DNA of 64,000 bases from Nocardioides sp. zg-1228 (GCF_017086465.1 NZ_CP070961.1:620001-684000), one strand, 5' to 3'. Numbered from the stretch's first letter, positions 8,448 through 19,237 are shown. The notes: generated by a model not told the origin, from the letters alone. Numbers and translations: made by a program.

Positions 8448-9668
8448 ATGGCCCACTACCGAGCACTCGGACGGCTGCCCCGCCAGCGGCACACCCAGCT
8501 GCGCGACGACGACGGCCACCTCTTCCGCGAGGAGCTGATGGGCGAGGAGGGATTCTCCTCCGACTCCTCGCTGCTCTACCGCCGGGGCGTGCCGAGCGCG
8601 ATCACCGACAGTCGGGTGTGGGACCTCCCCGACCAGTCGCGGATCCCCAACCACCCGCTCAAGCCGCGGCACCTCCGGCTGCACGACCTGCAGACCGGCA
8701 CCTGCCCGGTCGAGGGCCGGCGCCTGGTGCTGGGCAACAACGACGTGCGGATCGCCTACGTGCTCACGGGCACCGACCCGTCCCCGCTCTACCGCAACGC
8801 CATCGGCGACGAGTGCGTCTACGTCGAGTCCGGCAGCGGCACGGTCGAGACCGTCTTCGGGGTCGTGCCCTACCGCACCGGCGACTACGTCGTCATCCCG
8901 CGCGCGACCGACCACCGGTGGGTGCCCGCCGAGCCGTCGCGGCTCTACGCCGTCGAGGCCAACAGCCACATCCACCCGCCCAAGCGCTACCTGTCGCGGT
9001 TCGGCCAGCTGCTCGAGCACGCCCCCTACTGCGAGCGCGACCTCCACGGCCCGGCGGAGACCTTCGAGGTCGAGGGCACCGACGTCGAGGTGCTGGTCAA
9101 GCACCGCACCAGCGCCGGGATCGTCGGCACCCGCCTGACCTACGCCACGCACCCCTTCGACGTGGTGGGCTGGGACGGGTGCCTCTACCCCTACACGTTC
9201 AACGTCGAGGACTACATGCCGATCACCGGCAAGGTCCACCAGCCGCCGCCGGTGCACCAGGTCTTCGAGGGCTGGAACTTCGTGATCTGCAACTTCCTGC
9301 CCCGCAAGGTCGACTACCACGAGCTCGCGATCCCGGTGCCCTACTACCACTCCAACGTCGACTCCGACGAGGTGATGTTCTACGTCGGCGGCGACTACGA
9401 GGCCCGCAAGGGCTCGGGCATCGGCATCGGCTCGATCAGCCTGCACCCCGGCGGCCACGCACACGGCCCGCAGCCCAGCGCGATCGAGGCCTCGCTGGGC
9501 GTGCAGTACTTCGAGGAGTCGGCCGTCATGGTCGACACCTTCGCCCCGCTCGAGCTCGGCGAGGGCGGCGTCGCGGTGGAGGACCCGGCCTATGCCTGGA
9601 CCTGGGCGGGCCGCGGCCCCGACGCTTCCGGCGAGGACGGCGGACCGGCGGTCTACAGCAACACGTGA
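8448..9668 (+). CDS. hmgA: Homogentisate 1,2-dioxygenase
   Basis: The 406-residue enzyme is a cupin-fold non-haem iron dioxygenase that opens the ring of homogentisate to maleylacetoacetate. The C-terminal half has the conserved [14 protein letters not shown] and [15 protein letters not shown] blocks, which supply the His and Glu iron ligands. Length is slightly shorter than the roughly 440 residues of the Pseudomonas and human enzymes, as in actinobacterial homologues. ATG 8448 has GGAGCG upstream. It is divergent from the unknown-fahA operon, with a palindrome between them. Confidence 0.93.
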   Translation: MAHYRALGRLPRQRHTQLRDDDGHLFREELMGEEGFSSDSSLLYRRGVPSAITDSRVWDLPDQSRIPNHPLKPRHLRLHDLQTGTCPVEGRRLVLGNNDVRIAYVLTGTDPSPLYRNAIGDECVYVESGSGTVETVFGVVPYRTGDYVVIPRATDHRWVPAEPSRLYAVEANSHIHPPKRYLSRFGQLLEHAPYCERDLHGPAETFEVEGTDVEVLVKHRTSAGIVGTRLTYATHPFDVVGWDGCLYPYTFNVEDYMPITGKVHQPPPVHQVFEGWNFVICNFLPRKVDYHELAIPVPYYHSNVDSDEVMFYVGGDYEARKGSGIGIGSISLHPGGHAHGPQPSAIEASLGVQYFEESAVMVDTFAPLELGEGGVAVEDPAYAWTWAGRGPDASGEDGGPAVYSNT

Positions 9669-9704
9669 CGCTCCGGGCGGGCGCCCACTCCTTCGGGTGA
9701 TCGT

Positions 9705-9710
9705 TAGCGT
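9705..9710 (+). promoter_or_regulatory. -10 hexamer TAGCGT for zwf
   Basis: TAGCGT ends 7 nt before ATG 9718, consistent with a leaderless zwf transcript. No Shine-Dalgarno sequence is visible. Confidence 0.5.
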
Positions 9711-9717
9711 GGCGAGC

Positions 9718-11133
9718 ATGACGACCGCCGACCTGCCGCCCTGCGTCCTCGTCCTCTTCGGCGCCAGCGGCGACCTCGCGTCGCGCAAGCTGTTCCCGGG
9801 TCTCTACCGCCTCGCCGCGGCGGGCCGGCTGCCCCGGGACTTCGCCGTCATCGGCAGCGGGCGCCACGCGCCCGACTCGGACGACGACTTCCGCGACGAG
9901 GTGCTCGACGGGCTCCGCGACTCGGTCGACGACCTCGACGACGACCTCGCGCGCGACCTCCTCGACCGCTTCTCGTTCCGGGCCTCCGACGCCGACGACG
10001 GCGCCGACCTCGCCGCGCGGGTGCGCGAGGTGGAGGAGGGCCTCGGCGACGACGTGCTGCGCCTGGTGTACCTCTCGGTCCCGCCCGCGGCGATGCCCGG
10101 CATGGTCGCGATGCTGGGACGCGAGGGCCTGGCCGACGGCGCCCGGCTGGTGATCGAGAAGCCCTTCGGCCTGGACCTGGCGTCGTTCGAGGAGCTCGAC
10201 CGCGACGTCCACGAGGTCTTCGAGGAGGACCAGGTCTTCCGCATCGACCACTTCCTCGGCAAGGAGGCCGTGCAGAACCTGCTCGCGCTGCGCTTCGCCA
10301 ACGCCCTCTTCGAGCCGGCGTGGAGCCGCGAGAGCATCGCCTCGGTGCAGGTCGACGTGCCCGAGACGCTGGCGATGGAGGGTCGCGGGTCGTTCTACGA
10401 GTCCACCGGCGCGCTGCGCGACATGGTCTCCACGCACCTGTTCCAGATCCTCGGCGCGGTCGCCCTGGAGGACCCGGGGGAGTGGTCGGCCGCGGCCGTA
10501 CGACGTGCGCGCGCCGCGGTGCTCGCCGACGTACGCCCGCTCGACCCGGCCCGGGTCGTGCTCGGGCAGTACGACGGCTACCGCGACGAGGACGACGTCG
10601 ACGACGACTCCGATGTCGAGACCTTCGTCGCGCTGGAGGCGTGGGTCGACAACGACCGCTGGCGCGGCGTCCCGTTCCTCCTGCGCACCGGCAAGGCGAT
10701 GGCCGAGACGCGACGCACGGTGACGCTCCGCTTCCGGGAGCCGGACTCGACGGTGTTCGGCGACGGCCTGGCCCCCGACGAGCTCGTCCTCGAGCTCACC
10801 GACGAGGCGCAGATCCACGTCGACCTGCTCGGCAAGCGCCCCGGCCCGGAGATGGATCTCGCCCCGGCGGCCATGCGCCTCGACCTGGGGGAGGAGCTCC
10901 CGCACGACGAGCCGCTCGAGGCCTACGAGCGGCTGCTCCTCGACGTGCTCCACGGCGACCACACCCTCTTCGCGCACGCCGACGAGACGCGGCGGCTGTG
11001 GCAGGTGTGCCAGCCCGTGCTCGACGACCGGCCGGCGCCGCTGCCCTACGAGCAGGGCTCCTGGGGGCCGGACGCGGCGCTCGCCCTCCCCGAGCACGGC
11101 TGGCGCCTGGGCCGCGACGCCGATGGCGAGTGA
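9718..11133 (+). CDS. zwf: Glucose-6-phosphate 1-dehydrogenase
   Basis: The 471-residue enzyme oxidises glucose 6-phosphate to 6-phosphogluconolactone with NADP+, the entry to the pentose phosphate pathway. It has the N-terminal dinucleotide-binding [17 protein letters not shown] and the active-site [18 protein letters not shown] 9718 was chosen over an upstream in-frame start because the -10-like TAGCGT lies only 7 nt before it. The 3' end overlaps the GH15 gene by 11 bp, so the two are probably co-translated. Confidence 0.94.
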   Translation: MTTADLPPCVLVLFGASGDLASRKLFPGLYRLAAAGRLPRDFAVIGSGRHAPDSDDDFRDEVLDGLRDSVDDLDDDLARDLLDRFSFRASDADDGADLAARVREVEEGLGDDVLRLVYLSVPPAAMPGMVAMLGREGLADGARLVIEKPFGLDLASFEELDRDVHEVFEEDQVFRIDHFLGKEAVQNLLALRFANALFEPAWSRESIASVQVDVPETLAMEGRGSFYESTGALRDMVSTHLFQILGAVALEDPGEWSAAAVRRARAAVLADVRPLDPARVVLGQYDGYRDEDDVDDDSDVETFVALEAWVDNDRWRGVPFLLRTGKAMAETRRTVTLRFREPDSTVFGDGLAPDELVLELTDEAQIHVDLLGKRPGPEMDLAPAAMRLDLGEELPHDEPLEAYERLLLDVLHGDHTLFAHADETRRLWQVCQPVLDDRPAPLPYEQGSWGPDAALALPEHGWRLGRDADGE

Positions 11134-12976
11134 CGCCCGGGCCCCCGGCGGACCCGCCGCGCCCATCGCGGACCACGGTCTGATCGGCGACCTCCGCACC
11201 GCAGCCCTCGTCGCGACCGACGGCACGATCGACTGGTTCTGCCCGGGCCGGTTCGACGCGCCGAGCGTCTTCGCCTCGCTGCTCGACCCCGACGGCGGGT
11301 CGTGGCGGCTGGCACCCGACGACCCCGACGCGCGCAGCCAGCAGTACTACCACCCCGAGACCAACATCCTCGTCACCCGCTTCCTCACCGAGCGCGGGGT
11401 CGTGGAGGTCCAGGACTTCATGCCGGTGCTGCGCGCCCACGACCCCGACCACCGGCAGCGCCTGGTGCGCCGCGTGGTCGGGCTGCGGGGCTCGGTCGAG
11501 CTCACCATGGAGATGACGCCCCGTCCCGACTACGCGCGCACGGAGCCCGACCTGGATGTCGAGGACGGCGTCGTGCGCTTCGCCGACGGCGAGGTCGACC
11601 TGGCGCTGTCGAGCACCCTCGACCTCGACGTCAAAGCGAGCACCGCGTCGGCCCGGGTGGCGCTCGCGACCGGCGACTCCGCCCTGTTCGTGCTCGAGGT
11701 GCTGACGCCCGGCGAGCCCGCCCGCGGCTGTGCCCCGTCGGACGTGTCCGAGCTCTTCGACGCCACGGCGGCCTACTGGCGCGGCTGGCTCTCGCAGTCG
11801 ACCTACACCGGGCGGTGGCGCGAGTGGGTGGACCGCTCGGCGCTCACCCTCAAGCTGCTGTGCCACGAGCCCACGGGCGGGATCATCGCCGCGCCGACGA
11901 CCAGCCTCCCCGAGAGCATCGGCGGGTCGCGCAACTGGGACTACCGCTACGTGTGGGTGCGCGACGCCGCGTTCAGCGTCTACGCCCTGCTGCGCCTGGG
12001 CTTCACCGAGGAGGCGGGCGCGTTCGTGCGCTTCCTCTCCGAGCGGCTCGGCGAGGCCGCCGGCGACGGCGCCGACGAGGACCTGGGCCCGCTCCGGGTG
12101 GTGTACGACCTCGACGGCGCCCTGCCCCACGAGAGCGAGCTCGACCACCTCGCCGGCTACCGCGACTCCCGCCCGGTGCGCATCGGCAACGCCGCGGTCG
12201 ACCAGCTCCAGCTCGACGTCTACGGCGAGCTGATCGACTCGGTCTACCTCTTCGACAAGCACGGCCGCGGGATCAGCCACGACGCCTGGGGCGACCTGCG
12301 CCGGATCGTCTCGTGGCTGATGGACAACTGGGAGCGTCCCGACGCGGGGATGTGGGAGATCCGCTCGGAGCCGCGCACCCACACGACCTCGCTCGTGATG
12401 AGCTGGGTGGCCGTCGAGCGGATGATGCGCGTGGCCCGGCGCCGCGGCCTGCCCGGCGACCTCACCCGCCTGGCCGCGACCCGCGACGAGATCTACGAGC
12501 GGGTGATGACCGAGTGCTGGAACGACGACATCGGCGCCTTCACCGCCGTCGCCGGCGGCGACGTGCTCGACGCGGGTGCGCTGCTGATGCCGATGGTGAA
12601 GATGCTGGCGCCGGACGACCCGCGCTTCCTCTCCACGCTAGCGGCGATCGAGGAGCGGCTGGTCTCCGACAGCCTGGTGCTGCGCTACGAGCCCGAGGCC
12701 TTCGGTGACGGCGTCCCGGGCACCGACGGCACCGTCGACGCGGAGGGCACGTTCTCGCTGTGCTCCTTCTGGTACGTCGAGGCGCTGACCCGCGCCGGTC
12801 GCCTCGCCGAGGCCCGCCTGGCGCTGGAGAAGATGTTCACCTATGCCAACCACCTCGGCCAGTACGCCGAGCAGGTCGCGCTCAACGGCGAGCAGCTCGG
12901 CAACTTCCCGCAGGGCTTCACCCACCTCAGCCTGATCAGCGCCGTGATCAACCTCGACCGCAGCCTCGACGGCTGA
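11123..12976 (+). CDS. Glycoside hydrolase family 15 protein (glucoamylase/trehalase type)
   Basis: The 617-residue protein has an N-terminal DHGLIGD / [20 protein letters not shown] segment and the (alpha/alpha)6 catalytic domain with [16 protein letters not shown] and, near residue 400, [17 protein letters not shown]. This is the usual layout of bacterial GH15 enzymes. Actinobacterial members include trehalases that release glucose from trehalose, and glucoamylases. No signal peptide is seen, so it is probably cytoplasmic. Overlap with zwf suggests that the glucose released is routed, after phosphorylation, into the pentose phosphate pathway. Trehalase is a reasonable but unproven specificity. 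Confidence 0.88.
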   Translation: MASDARAPGGPAAPIADHGLIGDLRTAALVATDGTIDWFCPGRFDAPSVFASLLDPDGGSWRLAPDDPDARSQQYYHPETNILVTRFLTERGVVEVQDFMPVLRAHDPDHRQRLVRRVVGLRGSVELTMEMTPRPDYARTEPDLDVEDGVVRFADGEVDLALSSTLDLDVKASTASARVALATGDSALFVLEVLTPGEPARGCAPSDVSELFDATAAYWRGWLSQSTYTGRWREWVDRSALTLKLLCHEPTGGIIAAPTTSLPESIGGSRNWDYRYVWVRDAAFSVYALLRLGFTEEAGAFVRFLSERLGEAAGDGADEDLGPLRVVYDLDGALPHESELDHLAGYRDSRPVRIGNAAVDQLQLDVYGELIDSVYLFDKHGRGISHDAWGDLRRIVSWLMDNWERPDAGMWEIRSEPRTHTTSLVMSWVAVERMMRVARRRGLPGDLTRLAATRDEIYERVMTECWNDDIGAFTAVAGGDVLDAGALLMPMVKMLAPDDPRFLSTLAAIEERLVSDSLVLRYEPEAFGDGVPGTDGTVDAEGTFSLCSFWYVEALTRAGRLAEARLALEKMFTYANHLGQYAEQVALNGEQLGNFPQGFTHLSLISAVINLDRSLDG

Positions 12977-12988
12977 GCCACCGGCCGG

Positions 12989-13522
12989 TCATCCGCGGTC
13001 GCCGCGCACCGGAGTGCTGCTGCGGCCCTGCGCGCGACCGGCGAGCTCTGCGTCCAGCGTCTCCTGGGCGATCCGCATGCTCTCCGCGTACGCCGGCTCG
13101 CGCAGGCGCTGCCACATCACGTCCTCCGGCACGTCCTCGACCTGGCTGACCACCCACCAGATGTTGCCGAACGGGTCACGGATCCGGCCGCCGCGCTGAC
13201 CGAACGCGCTGTCGGCGAGCTCGGTCACGACCACCGCGCCCGCCGCCACTGCGCGTTCGAACGTGGCGTCCGCGTCCGGCACGAAGACCCGGAGCAGGCT
13301 GGGCATCGGCGGCCACTCCGGCCGGCGGTCGAAGGCCAGGACGACCGTGTCCCCGACCCGCACCTCGCCGTGGCCGATGGACCCGTCCTCGACGGCCACG
13401 CGGGCGAGCTCCTCGCCCCCGAGGACCGTGGTGGTGAAGTCCAGGAACGCCCCGGTGTCCTCGGTGACCACCCACGGGGCCACCGTCGTGTAGCCGGCCG
13501 GCGTCGTCGCGTCGTGCTCCAT
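12989..13522 (-). CDS. VOC family protein (PhnB/glyoxalase-like)
   Basis: The 177-residue protein has a single vicinal-oxygen-chelate module of beta-alpha-beta-beta-beta repeats (TTVAPWVV..., FLDFTTTVLGG, RIRDPFGNIWWV). The DPFGNIWWV ending is typical of PhnB-like proteins. Specific metal ligands and substrate cannot be assigned. ATG 13522 was chosen because GAGGAGGGCGG lies immediately upstream on the minus strand; an in-frame start 42 bp further out is possible. A charged C-terminal tail of about 40 residues follows the fold. Confidence 0.8.
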   Translation of the reverse strand: MEHDATTPAGYTTVAPWVVTEDTGAFLDFTTTVLGGEELARVAVEDGSIGHGEVRVGDTVVLAFDRRPEWPPMPSLLRVFVPDADATFERAVAAGAVVVTELADSAFGQRGGRIRDPFGNIWWVVSQVEDVPEDVMWQRLREPAYAESMRIAQETLDAELAGRAQGRSSTPVRGDRG

Positions 13523-13608
13523 CGTCCGCCCTCCTCCTCGCTCGTCTGGTGCGCTCGGCACCACGCTAGGCAGGAATCAGGTCGGGTGCGGTCCTGATGC
13601 GAGCGGGT

Positions 13609-15534
13609 TCAGGAGGTCCAGGCGCGCCAGAGGGCGGCGTACTCCCCGTCGAGCTCGATGAGCTCGTCGTGGCTGCCGAGCTCCACGATGCGACCCTCGA
13701 GGACCACTGCGATGCGGTCGGCGTCGTGGGCGGTGTGCAGGCGGTGCGCGATCGCCACGACCGTGCGGCCCGCGAGGAGGCTGTTCATCGAGCCCTCGAG
13801 GGTGCGCGCGGTGCGCGGGTCGATCAGCGAGGTCGCCTCGTCGAGCACGAGCGTGTGCGGGTCGGCGATGATCAGCCGCGCCAGGGCGACCTGCTGCGCC
13901 TGGGCCGGGGTGAGCGCGAAGCGCCCCGAGCCGATCATCGTGTCGAGCCCGTCGGGCAGGCGCTCGACCCACGACAGGCCACCGACGGCGGCCAGCGCCC
14001 GGCGCACGGCGTCGTCGGAGGAGTCCTCGCGCGCCAGCACGACGTTGTCGCGCACGGAGCCGATGAAGACGTGGTGCTCCTGGGTGACGAGCGCGACCTC
14101 GGTGCGCAGCACCTCGAGCGGCAGGTCGACCAGGTCCACCCCACCCACCCGGGCCGAGCCGGTGCGCGGGCGGTTGATCCCCGACAGCAGCCGCCCGAGC
14201 GTCGACTTGCCGGAGCCGCTCGGGCCGACGACCGCCAGTCGCTCTCCGGTGCGCAGGTGCAGGTCGACGCCGTGGAGCACGTCGTGGCCCTCGCGGTAGG
14301 CGAAGCGGAGGTCCGACCCGACGAGCTCGGCGCCCTCGGGCAGCTTGTCGCCGGGCTCGCGGTCGGGCGGCACCTCGGCGATGCCGAGCAGCCGGCTCGT
14401 CGACGCCACGCCCACCTGGAGGCGGTCGACCTCGCCGATGACCGCGTCGAGCGGCTCGGCCAGCGCGACGACGTAGAGCAGCGCGGCGGTGATCTGCCCG
14501 AGGTCGACCCAGCCGCGGCTGTAGCCGTAGGCGCCGACGACCAGCGTGACGACCTGCGGCACCTGGAACGCCGCGTTGAGGGCCGCGAACAGCACGTTGC
14601 GCAGCGTCATGCCGTAGCGCTCGGCCTGCCCCGACACCGCGATGTCGTCGGAGCCCGCCGCCACGCGAGCCCGCGAGAGCCCCAGTGCCTCGACGGTCCG
14701 CGACCCCTCGACGGTCTCGGTGAGCGTGGTGTTGATGCGCGAGTAGGTGGCGCCCTCGGTGATGTAGGCCTTGGGCGCGCGGCGCAGGTAGGTGCGCACG
14801 GCGGGGGCGCAGAGCGCGAAGACCACGAGCGCGGGCACCGCCAGCAGCAGCGAGTTGAGCAACATCGCCACGATCGAGAGCACGACCGTCATCAGCGAGA
14901 TCAGCAGGCGCGGCACGCCCCACTGCACCGAGCGGGCCATCGTGCCGACGTCGCGGGTGACCCGGGTGACGAGGTCGCCGGTGCTGGCTCCCTCGACGCG
15001 GCCCACGGGCAGGCGCAGGATCGTGCGGACGACGTGCTCGCGGGCCGAGGCGAGCAGGTCCTGGCCGAAGTAGGTCGACGTGCGCTGCGCGCCGAAGGTG
15101 AGCAGCGCCTGGAGGACGACCACACCGACGACCGCCAGGGCGATGGTGTCGAGGCCGCCGGCGCCCACGCCCTGGGTGTCCACCCGGTTGACGAGCGAGC
15201 CGAGCAGGCGCGGCACCACGAGGGCGGAGCCCGCGGCCAGGGCGTTGAGCACGACCAGCAGCACGAAGGTGCGCTTGCGGCTGCGCACCAGGTCGACGAG
15301 GAACGCCAGCACCGCGCGGTTGCCCGACACCGGCCAGCCGCGCACCGGGTTGCGCGAGGCGTCGTAGACGTCCTCGGCGCGCTGGCGCCGCAGCTCGTGG
15401 CGCTGCCACAGGGCGCGGTTGCGCTCGCGCAGGCCGGCGTGCTCGGGCGGCAGCAGCTCGTCGGGGATCGCGGGCGGGTCGGCGGCCCGGTCGCGCCAGG
15501 TCTCGGCCGAGGTGGCGAGCAGGTCGGTGCTCAT
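13609..15534 (-). CDS. ABC exporter subunit with intact ATP-binding motifs but a degenerate signature
   Basis: The 641-residue protein is a half-transporter with a six-helix permease domain (about residues 75-360) followed by a nucleotide-binding domain. The latter has intact Walker A (GPSGSGKST), Q-loop (VTQEHHV), Walker B with catalytic Glu (TLVLDEATSLID) and H-loop (IAHRLHT). Its signature is LTPAQ instead of LSGGQ. The partner encoded just upstream has a canonical LSGGQ but lost most other motifs. The pair should therefore form one working ATP site. Its ATG overlaps the partner stop as ATGA. The substrate is unknown; lipid or drug export is the family norm. Confidence 0.9.
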   Translation of the reverse strand: MSTDLLATSAETWRDRAADPPAIPDELLPPEHAGLRERNRALWQRHELRRQRAEDVYDASRNPVRGWPVSGNRAVLAFLVDLVRSRKRTFVLLVVLNALAAGSALVVPRLLGSLVNRVDTQGVGAGGLDTIALAVVGVVVLQALLTFGAQRTSTYFGQDLLASAREHVVRTILRLPVGRVEGASTGDLVTRVTRDVGTMARSVQWGVPRLLISLMTVVLSIVAMLLNSLLLAVPALVVFALCAPAVRTYLRRAPKAYITEGATYSRINTTLTETVEGSRTVEALGLSRARVAAGSDDIAVSGQAERYGMTLRNVLFAALNAAFQVPQVVTLVVGAYGYSRGWVDLGQITAALLYVVALAEPLDAVIGEVDRLQVGVASTSRLLGIAEVPPDREPGDKLPEGAELVGSDLRFAYREGHDVLHGVDLHLRTGERLAVVGPSGSGKSTLGRLLSGINRPRTGSARVGGVDLVDLPLEVLRTEVALVTQEHHVFIGSVRDNVVLAREDSSDDAVRRALAAVGGLSWVERLPDGLDTMIGSGRFALTPAQAQQVALARLIIADPHTLVLDEATSLIDPRTARTLEGSMNSLLAGRTVVAIAHRLHTAHDADRIAVVLEGRIVELGSHDELIELDGEYAALWRAWTS

Positions 15535-17462
15535 CGGACCGGCTCCTCCTCGTCCATCTGGGGGTCCAGCTGGTGGTCCATCTGGTCGTCCAGCTCGTCG
15601 TCCATCTCTCGCGCGACCACGCGCCGGTAGCCGTCGTGGCCGGCCAGCAGGTCGGCGTGGGTGCCCTCGGCGACGACGGTGCCGTCGTGCAGGAGCACGA
15701 CGCGGTCGGCGTGGTGCAGCCACAGCGGCGAGACCGTGGTGACCACCGTCGTACGGCCGCGCCGGGTCTCCGCGACGCGCTCGGCGATGCGCGCCTCGGT
15801 GTGGGCGTCGACGGCGGAGGTCGGCTCCACCAGCACCAGGATCGGCGCGTCCGTGGCCAGCGCGCGCGCCAGCACCACCCGCTGGCGCTGCCCGCCGGAC
15901 AGGCCGCGGCCGCGCTCGTCGAGCTGGCCCTGCCAGCCCTCGGGGAGCGCGTCGTAGACGTCCTCGGCGTTGGCGACGCGCAGCGCGTGCTCGGCCTGCT
16001 CACGGGTGAGCCGGCCGTGGGGGTCGACGGCGTCCTGGAGGGTCCCGGCGAAGAGCTGGCTGGTGGTGTCGCTGACCAGCACCTGGCGGCGTACGTCGTC
16101 GAGCGTGGCCCGCGAGAGGTCGACGCCGCCGAGGGTGACGCCCCACTCGCGGGTCGCCCGCTCCTCGTCGCGCGCCGCGATGCGGGCCCGCTCGGCTGCC
16201 CGCTCGGCCCGCGAGCGACGCGCGGCGCGGCCCTTGGTGCCCGCGTCCTCCACGGCCGGGACGGGCTCGGTGTCGGCGGGCAGGTAGCGGCCGAGGCGGT
16301 CGGCGAGGGCAGCGCTCTGCTCGGGCACCGCGCTCACGACGACGGTCAGCACGCCCGGCTCCACCGTCAGCCCGCTCGCGGTGTCGTGGAGCGCGGCGGT
16401 GCCGTCGAGCGCGACCGGCTTGGACGGCTCGCGCCACGGCGGGCGCTGGTCGAAGATCGCGGTGGCCTTGCGGGCGCTGACCAGGGAGCGCACGCCCTTC
16501 TGGGCGAACTCGAAGAAGGTGCGGATCGGCCCGACCATGAAGAGGCCGTAGCCGAGGAAGGTGATCAGCTCGCCCACGCTCAGCTCGCCGGCCCGGACCT
16601 GCCGGGTGCCGAGCCACACCAGGGCGACCAGGAAGATGCCGGAGAGCAGCACGCCGACCGCCTCGACCACGGCCTGCCAGATGCCGGCGGCCACGCCGGC
16701 CTGCCGGGCCGACTGGGACTGGCGGTCGTAGTTGGCCCCGAACGTCTGCTCCCCGCCGATGCCGCGGAGGATCCGCAGGCCGGCCACGATGTCGGTGGCC
16801 AGCGAGGTCAGGTCGGAGGTGCGCGAGCGCTCGAGCTGCTGGCGGCGGTGGAGTGGTCGCAGCAGGGGGAGGGCGGCGCCGACGAGGAGCGGTGCCGCGA
16901 CCAGGGTGAGCAGGCCGAGCTGCCACGACATCGTGAGCACGATGAACGCGACGGTGAGGTAGGACGCGACCTGGCCCAGGGTGCGCGCCACGATCTCGGT
17001 CAGCGCGCCGAACTCGTCGGAGTCGCTCGACGCGACGCTCAGCACCTCGCCGGTCGGTGCCCGCCGGGGCAGCACGTGCCCCATCTGGGCCACCTTGCGG
17101 GTGACCATCTCGAGGGTCCCGTAGAGCGCGACGAGCCAGCTGCGCACGACCAGCGTGTGGGACACGATGCCGAACACGCCGCCCACGACGACGACGGCGA
17201 GCAGGAGGCCCGCCCAGCCGAGGAGCGCCGACTCCGAGCCGCCGACGATGCCCTGGTCGACCGCGCGACCGAAGATCCACGGCCCGAGCGTCATCGGGAG
17301 GAACCACAGCGCGTAGCAGAGCGCCGAGAGCGCGATCAGCGCCTTCTGCTGCCCCAGGACCCATCGCAGGAACGCCAGCGGCGACCGGGTGTCGGGGTCC
17401 GGCGTGGGTGCGTCGTCGGAGCCGGTGTAGAACGTCGCGATCCGGGGTGGGTAGTCCTGCAT
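15531..17462 (-). CDS. ABC exporter subunit with a degenerate ATPase domain
   Basis: The 643-residue half-transporter has six predicted membrane helices (about residues 40-335) and a C-terminal NBD-like domain. LSGGQRQR at about residue 521 is canonical. The expected Walker A position reads VSAVPEQSAA with no GKS/T. Walker B is ILVLVEPTSAVD, with Val at 545 replacing the Mg-binding Asp. The H-loop His is absent (VTTVSPLWL). A basic 40-residue insert (about 410-450) and an acidic Asp/Gln/Met tail are unusual. It is the first gene of a coupled pair, and the partner supplies the missing motifs. ATG 17462 has no strong Shine-Dalgarno. Confidence 0.88.
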   Translation of the reverse strand: MQDYPPRIATFYTGSDDAPTPDPDTRSPLAFLRWVLGQQKALIALSALCYALWFLPMTLGPWIFGRAVDQGIVGGSESALLGWAGLLLAVVVVGGVFGIVSHTLVVRSWLVALYGTLEMVTRKVAQMGHVLPRRAPTGEVLSVASSDSDEFGALTEIVARTLGQVASYLTVAFIVLTMSWQLGLLTLVAAPLLVGAALPLLRPLHRRQQLERSRTSDLTSLATDIVAGLRILRGIGGEQTFGANYDRQSQSARQAGVAAGIWQAVVEAVGVLLSGIFLVALVWLGTRQVRAGELSVGELITFLGYGLFMVGPIRTFFEFAQKGVRSLVSARKATAIFDQRPPWREPSKPVALDGTAALHDTASGLTVEPGVLTVVVSAVPEQSAALADRLGRYLPADTEPVPAVEDAGTKGRAARRSRAERAAERARIAARDEERATREWGVTLGGVDLSRATLDDVRRQVLVSDTTSQLFAGTLQDAVDPHGRLTREQAEHALRVANAEDVYDALPEGWQGQLDERGRGLSGGQRQRVVLARALATDAPILVLVEPTSAVDAHTEARIAERVAETRRGRTTVVTTVSPLWLHHADRVVLLHDGTVVAEGTHADLLAGHDGYRRVVAREMDDELDDQMDHQLDPQMDEEEPVR

Positions 17463-17622
17463 GTCGTGTCTGACACTAGGCGCCGGGAGTGCCCGGCGAC
17501 GAACCCTTAAACCGTGACGGTGCCCACGCGGACCGGCCCCGTGCGCCGCTCGCGTCCCGAGGCGGGCCGAGTCCCGAAGACCACCTGCGCCGGGTCCACC
17601 CCTACGGGTACCGTGGCGCACG

Positions 17623-18561
17623 ATGACCGATGTCGAGGTGCTGGCACCGCGTGAGGTCCCGCTGGGAGGTCCCCGGGCCATGCGCGTACGTCGCACGCTG
17701 CCGCAGCGCCAGCGCTCGCTGATCGGCGCCTGGTGCTTCGTCGACCACTACGGCCCCGACGACGTCGACGAGACCGGCGGGATGGTGCTCCCCGCCCACC
17801 CGCACACCGGCCTGCAGACGGCGAGTTGGCTCTTCGGCGGCGAGCTCGAGCACCGCGACTCCGTCGGCAGCCTGGCCACCGTTCGACCCGGCGAGCTCAA
17901 CCTGATGACCGCCGGCCGGGGGATCAGCCACACGGAGGTCTCGACCCCCGGCACGACCATGCTCCACGGCGCCCAGCTCTGGATCGCCCTGCCCGACGGC
18001 AGCCGCCACGTCGAGCCCCGCTTCGAGCACTTCGCTCCCGTGCCCGTCCGCGGGCCCGGCTGGGAGGCCCGGGTGTTCATCGGCTCGCTCCTCGGCGCGA
18101 GCTCGCCCGTCGAGGTGCACACCCCGCTCCTCGGCGCCGAGATCATGCTCGCCCCGGGCAGGTCCTTCGAGGTCGAGGTCGACCCCACCTTCGAGCACGG
18201 CGTGCTGCTCGACGTGGGCTCGGTCGACGTCGACGGCCAGGAGCTCGCGCCGAGCGACCTCGGGCACGTCCCCGCGGGGCGCTCCACCATCACCCTCACC
18301 GCGGCCGAGGAGGCGCGCGTGCTCCTCCTCGGCGGCCCGCCCTTCGGGGAGTCGATCGTCATGTGGTGGAACTTCATCGGCCGCAGCCACGACGAGGTCG
18401 CCGGCTACCGCCAGGCGTGGCAGGACCAGGTCGTCGTCGGGGACGGCGTGGTGGCCGACGGTCGCGACGTGGCCCCGGGCCGGTTCGGCGTGGTCGACCT
18501 CGACCTGCAGCCCATCCCCGCGCCGCCGCTGCCCAACGTCCGGCTCAAGCAACGCGGCTGA
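17623..18561 (+). CDS. Pirin family protein
   Basis: The 312-residue bicupin has the pirin metal-binding elements HPHTGLQT, a later GRGISHTEVS and a Glu-containing strand, which coordinate a single iron. Prokaryotic pirins include quercetinases and redox-linked regulators. No specific function is visible here. ATG 17623 follows TACCGT (17609-17614) by 8 nt, so the mRNA may be leaderless or nearly so. It is divergent from the ABC exporter pair across a 160-bp spacer. Confidence 0.9.
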   Translation: MTDVEVLAPREVPLGGPRAMRVRRTLPQRQRSLIGAWCFVDHYGPDDVDETGGMVLPAHPHTGLQTASWLFGGELEHRDSVGSLATVRPGELNLMTAGRGISHTEVSTPGTTMLHGAQLWIALPDGSRHVEPRFEHFAPVPVRGPGWEARVFIGSLLGASSPVEVHTPLLGAEIMLAPGRSFEVEVDPTFEHGVLLDVGSVDVDGQELAPSDLGHVPAGRSTITLTAAEEARVLLLGGPPFGESIVMWWNFIGRSHDEVAGYRQAWQDQVVVGDGVVADGRDVAPGRFGVVDLDLQPIPAPPLPNVRLKQRG

Positions 18562-18606
18562 GCCCGGCTGGGCCCGGTTGTCCCCGGCGTGCGCGAGGAT
18601 GCCCGC

Positions 18607-19197
18607 ATGGAGAGCGGAGTCGGTCCCGTGGTCGGCGCCGACGGGGTGGCGCGCTGCCCCTGGGGTGCCGGCGACCCGGTCAACCGCGACTACCACGACA
18701 CCGAGTGGGGCCTGCGCGTCGACGGCGAGGCCGCGCACCTCGAGCGGCTCACCCTCGAGGCATTCCAGTCGGGGCTGTCGTGGCGCACCATCCTCGACAA
18801 GCGCGAGCGCTTCCGCGCCGCGTTCGCCGGCTTCGACGCCGACACCGTCGCGGCCTTCGACGAGCGCGACGTCGAGCGGCTGATGGCCGACGCCGGCATC
18901 GTGCGCAACCGCCGCAAGGTCGAAGCGGCCGTCACCAACGCCCGCGCCACCGTCGCCCTGCGCGAGCACGGCGGGCTGGAGGCGTTCATCTGGTCCTTCC
19001 GGCCCGAGCCCGGCCCGGCGCCCCGCACCACCGCCGACGTCCCCACCACCTCGCCCGAGTCGGTCGCGCTGTCGGCGGCGCTGAAGAAGGCCGGCTTCGC
19101 CTTCGTCGGGCCGACGACGATGTACGCCCTGATGGAGGCGATCGGGCTCGTCGACGACCACCTCGCCGGGTGCCACCGGCGGGGGTGCGCCGGCTGA
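18607..19197 (+). CDS. tag: DNA-3-methyladenine glycosylase I
   Basis: The 196-residue enzyme removes 3-methyladenine from alkylated DNA in base excision repair. It has the N-terminal RCPWGAGD...YHDTEWG block and the C-terminal HLAGCHRRGC segment, which with the first Cys and His forms the Tag zinc site. Length matches E. coli Tag. ATG 18607 is preceded by GAGGAT with a 6-nt gap, and 45 bp separate it from the pirin gene. Confidence 0.93.
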   Translation: MESGVGPVVGADGVARCPWGAGDPVNRDYHDTEWGLRVDGEAAHLERLTLEAFQSGLSWRTILDKRERFRAAFAGFDADTVAAFDERDVERLMADAGIVRNRRKVEAAVTNARATVALREHGGLEAFIWSFRPEPGPAPRTTADVPTTSPESVALSAALKKAGFAFVGPTTMYALMEAIGLVDDHLAGCHRRGCAG

Positions 19198-19237
19198 CCT
19201 GGCACCGGAGAGCCTGTCGCCGGCACGACGCGCTGGC

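Noticed and set aside
13609..17462. Degenerate ABC half as a pseudogene
   Set aside because: Both genes are full length, coupled and complementary in their motif losses, which points to a working heterodimer.
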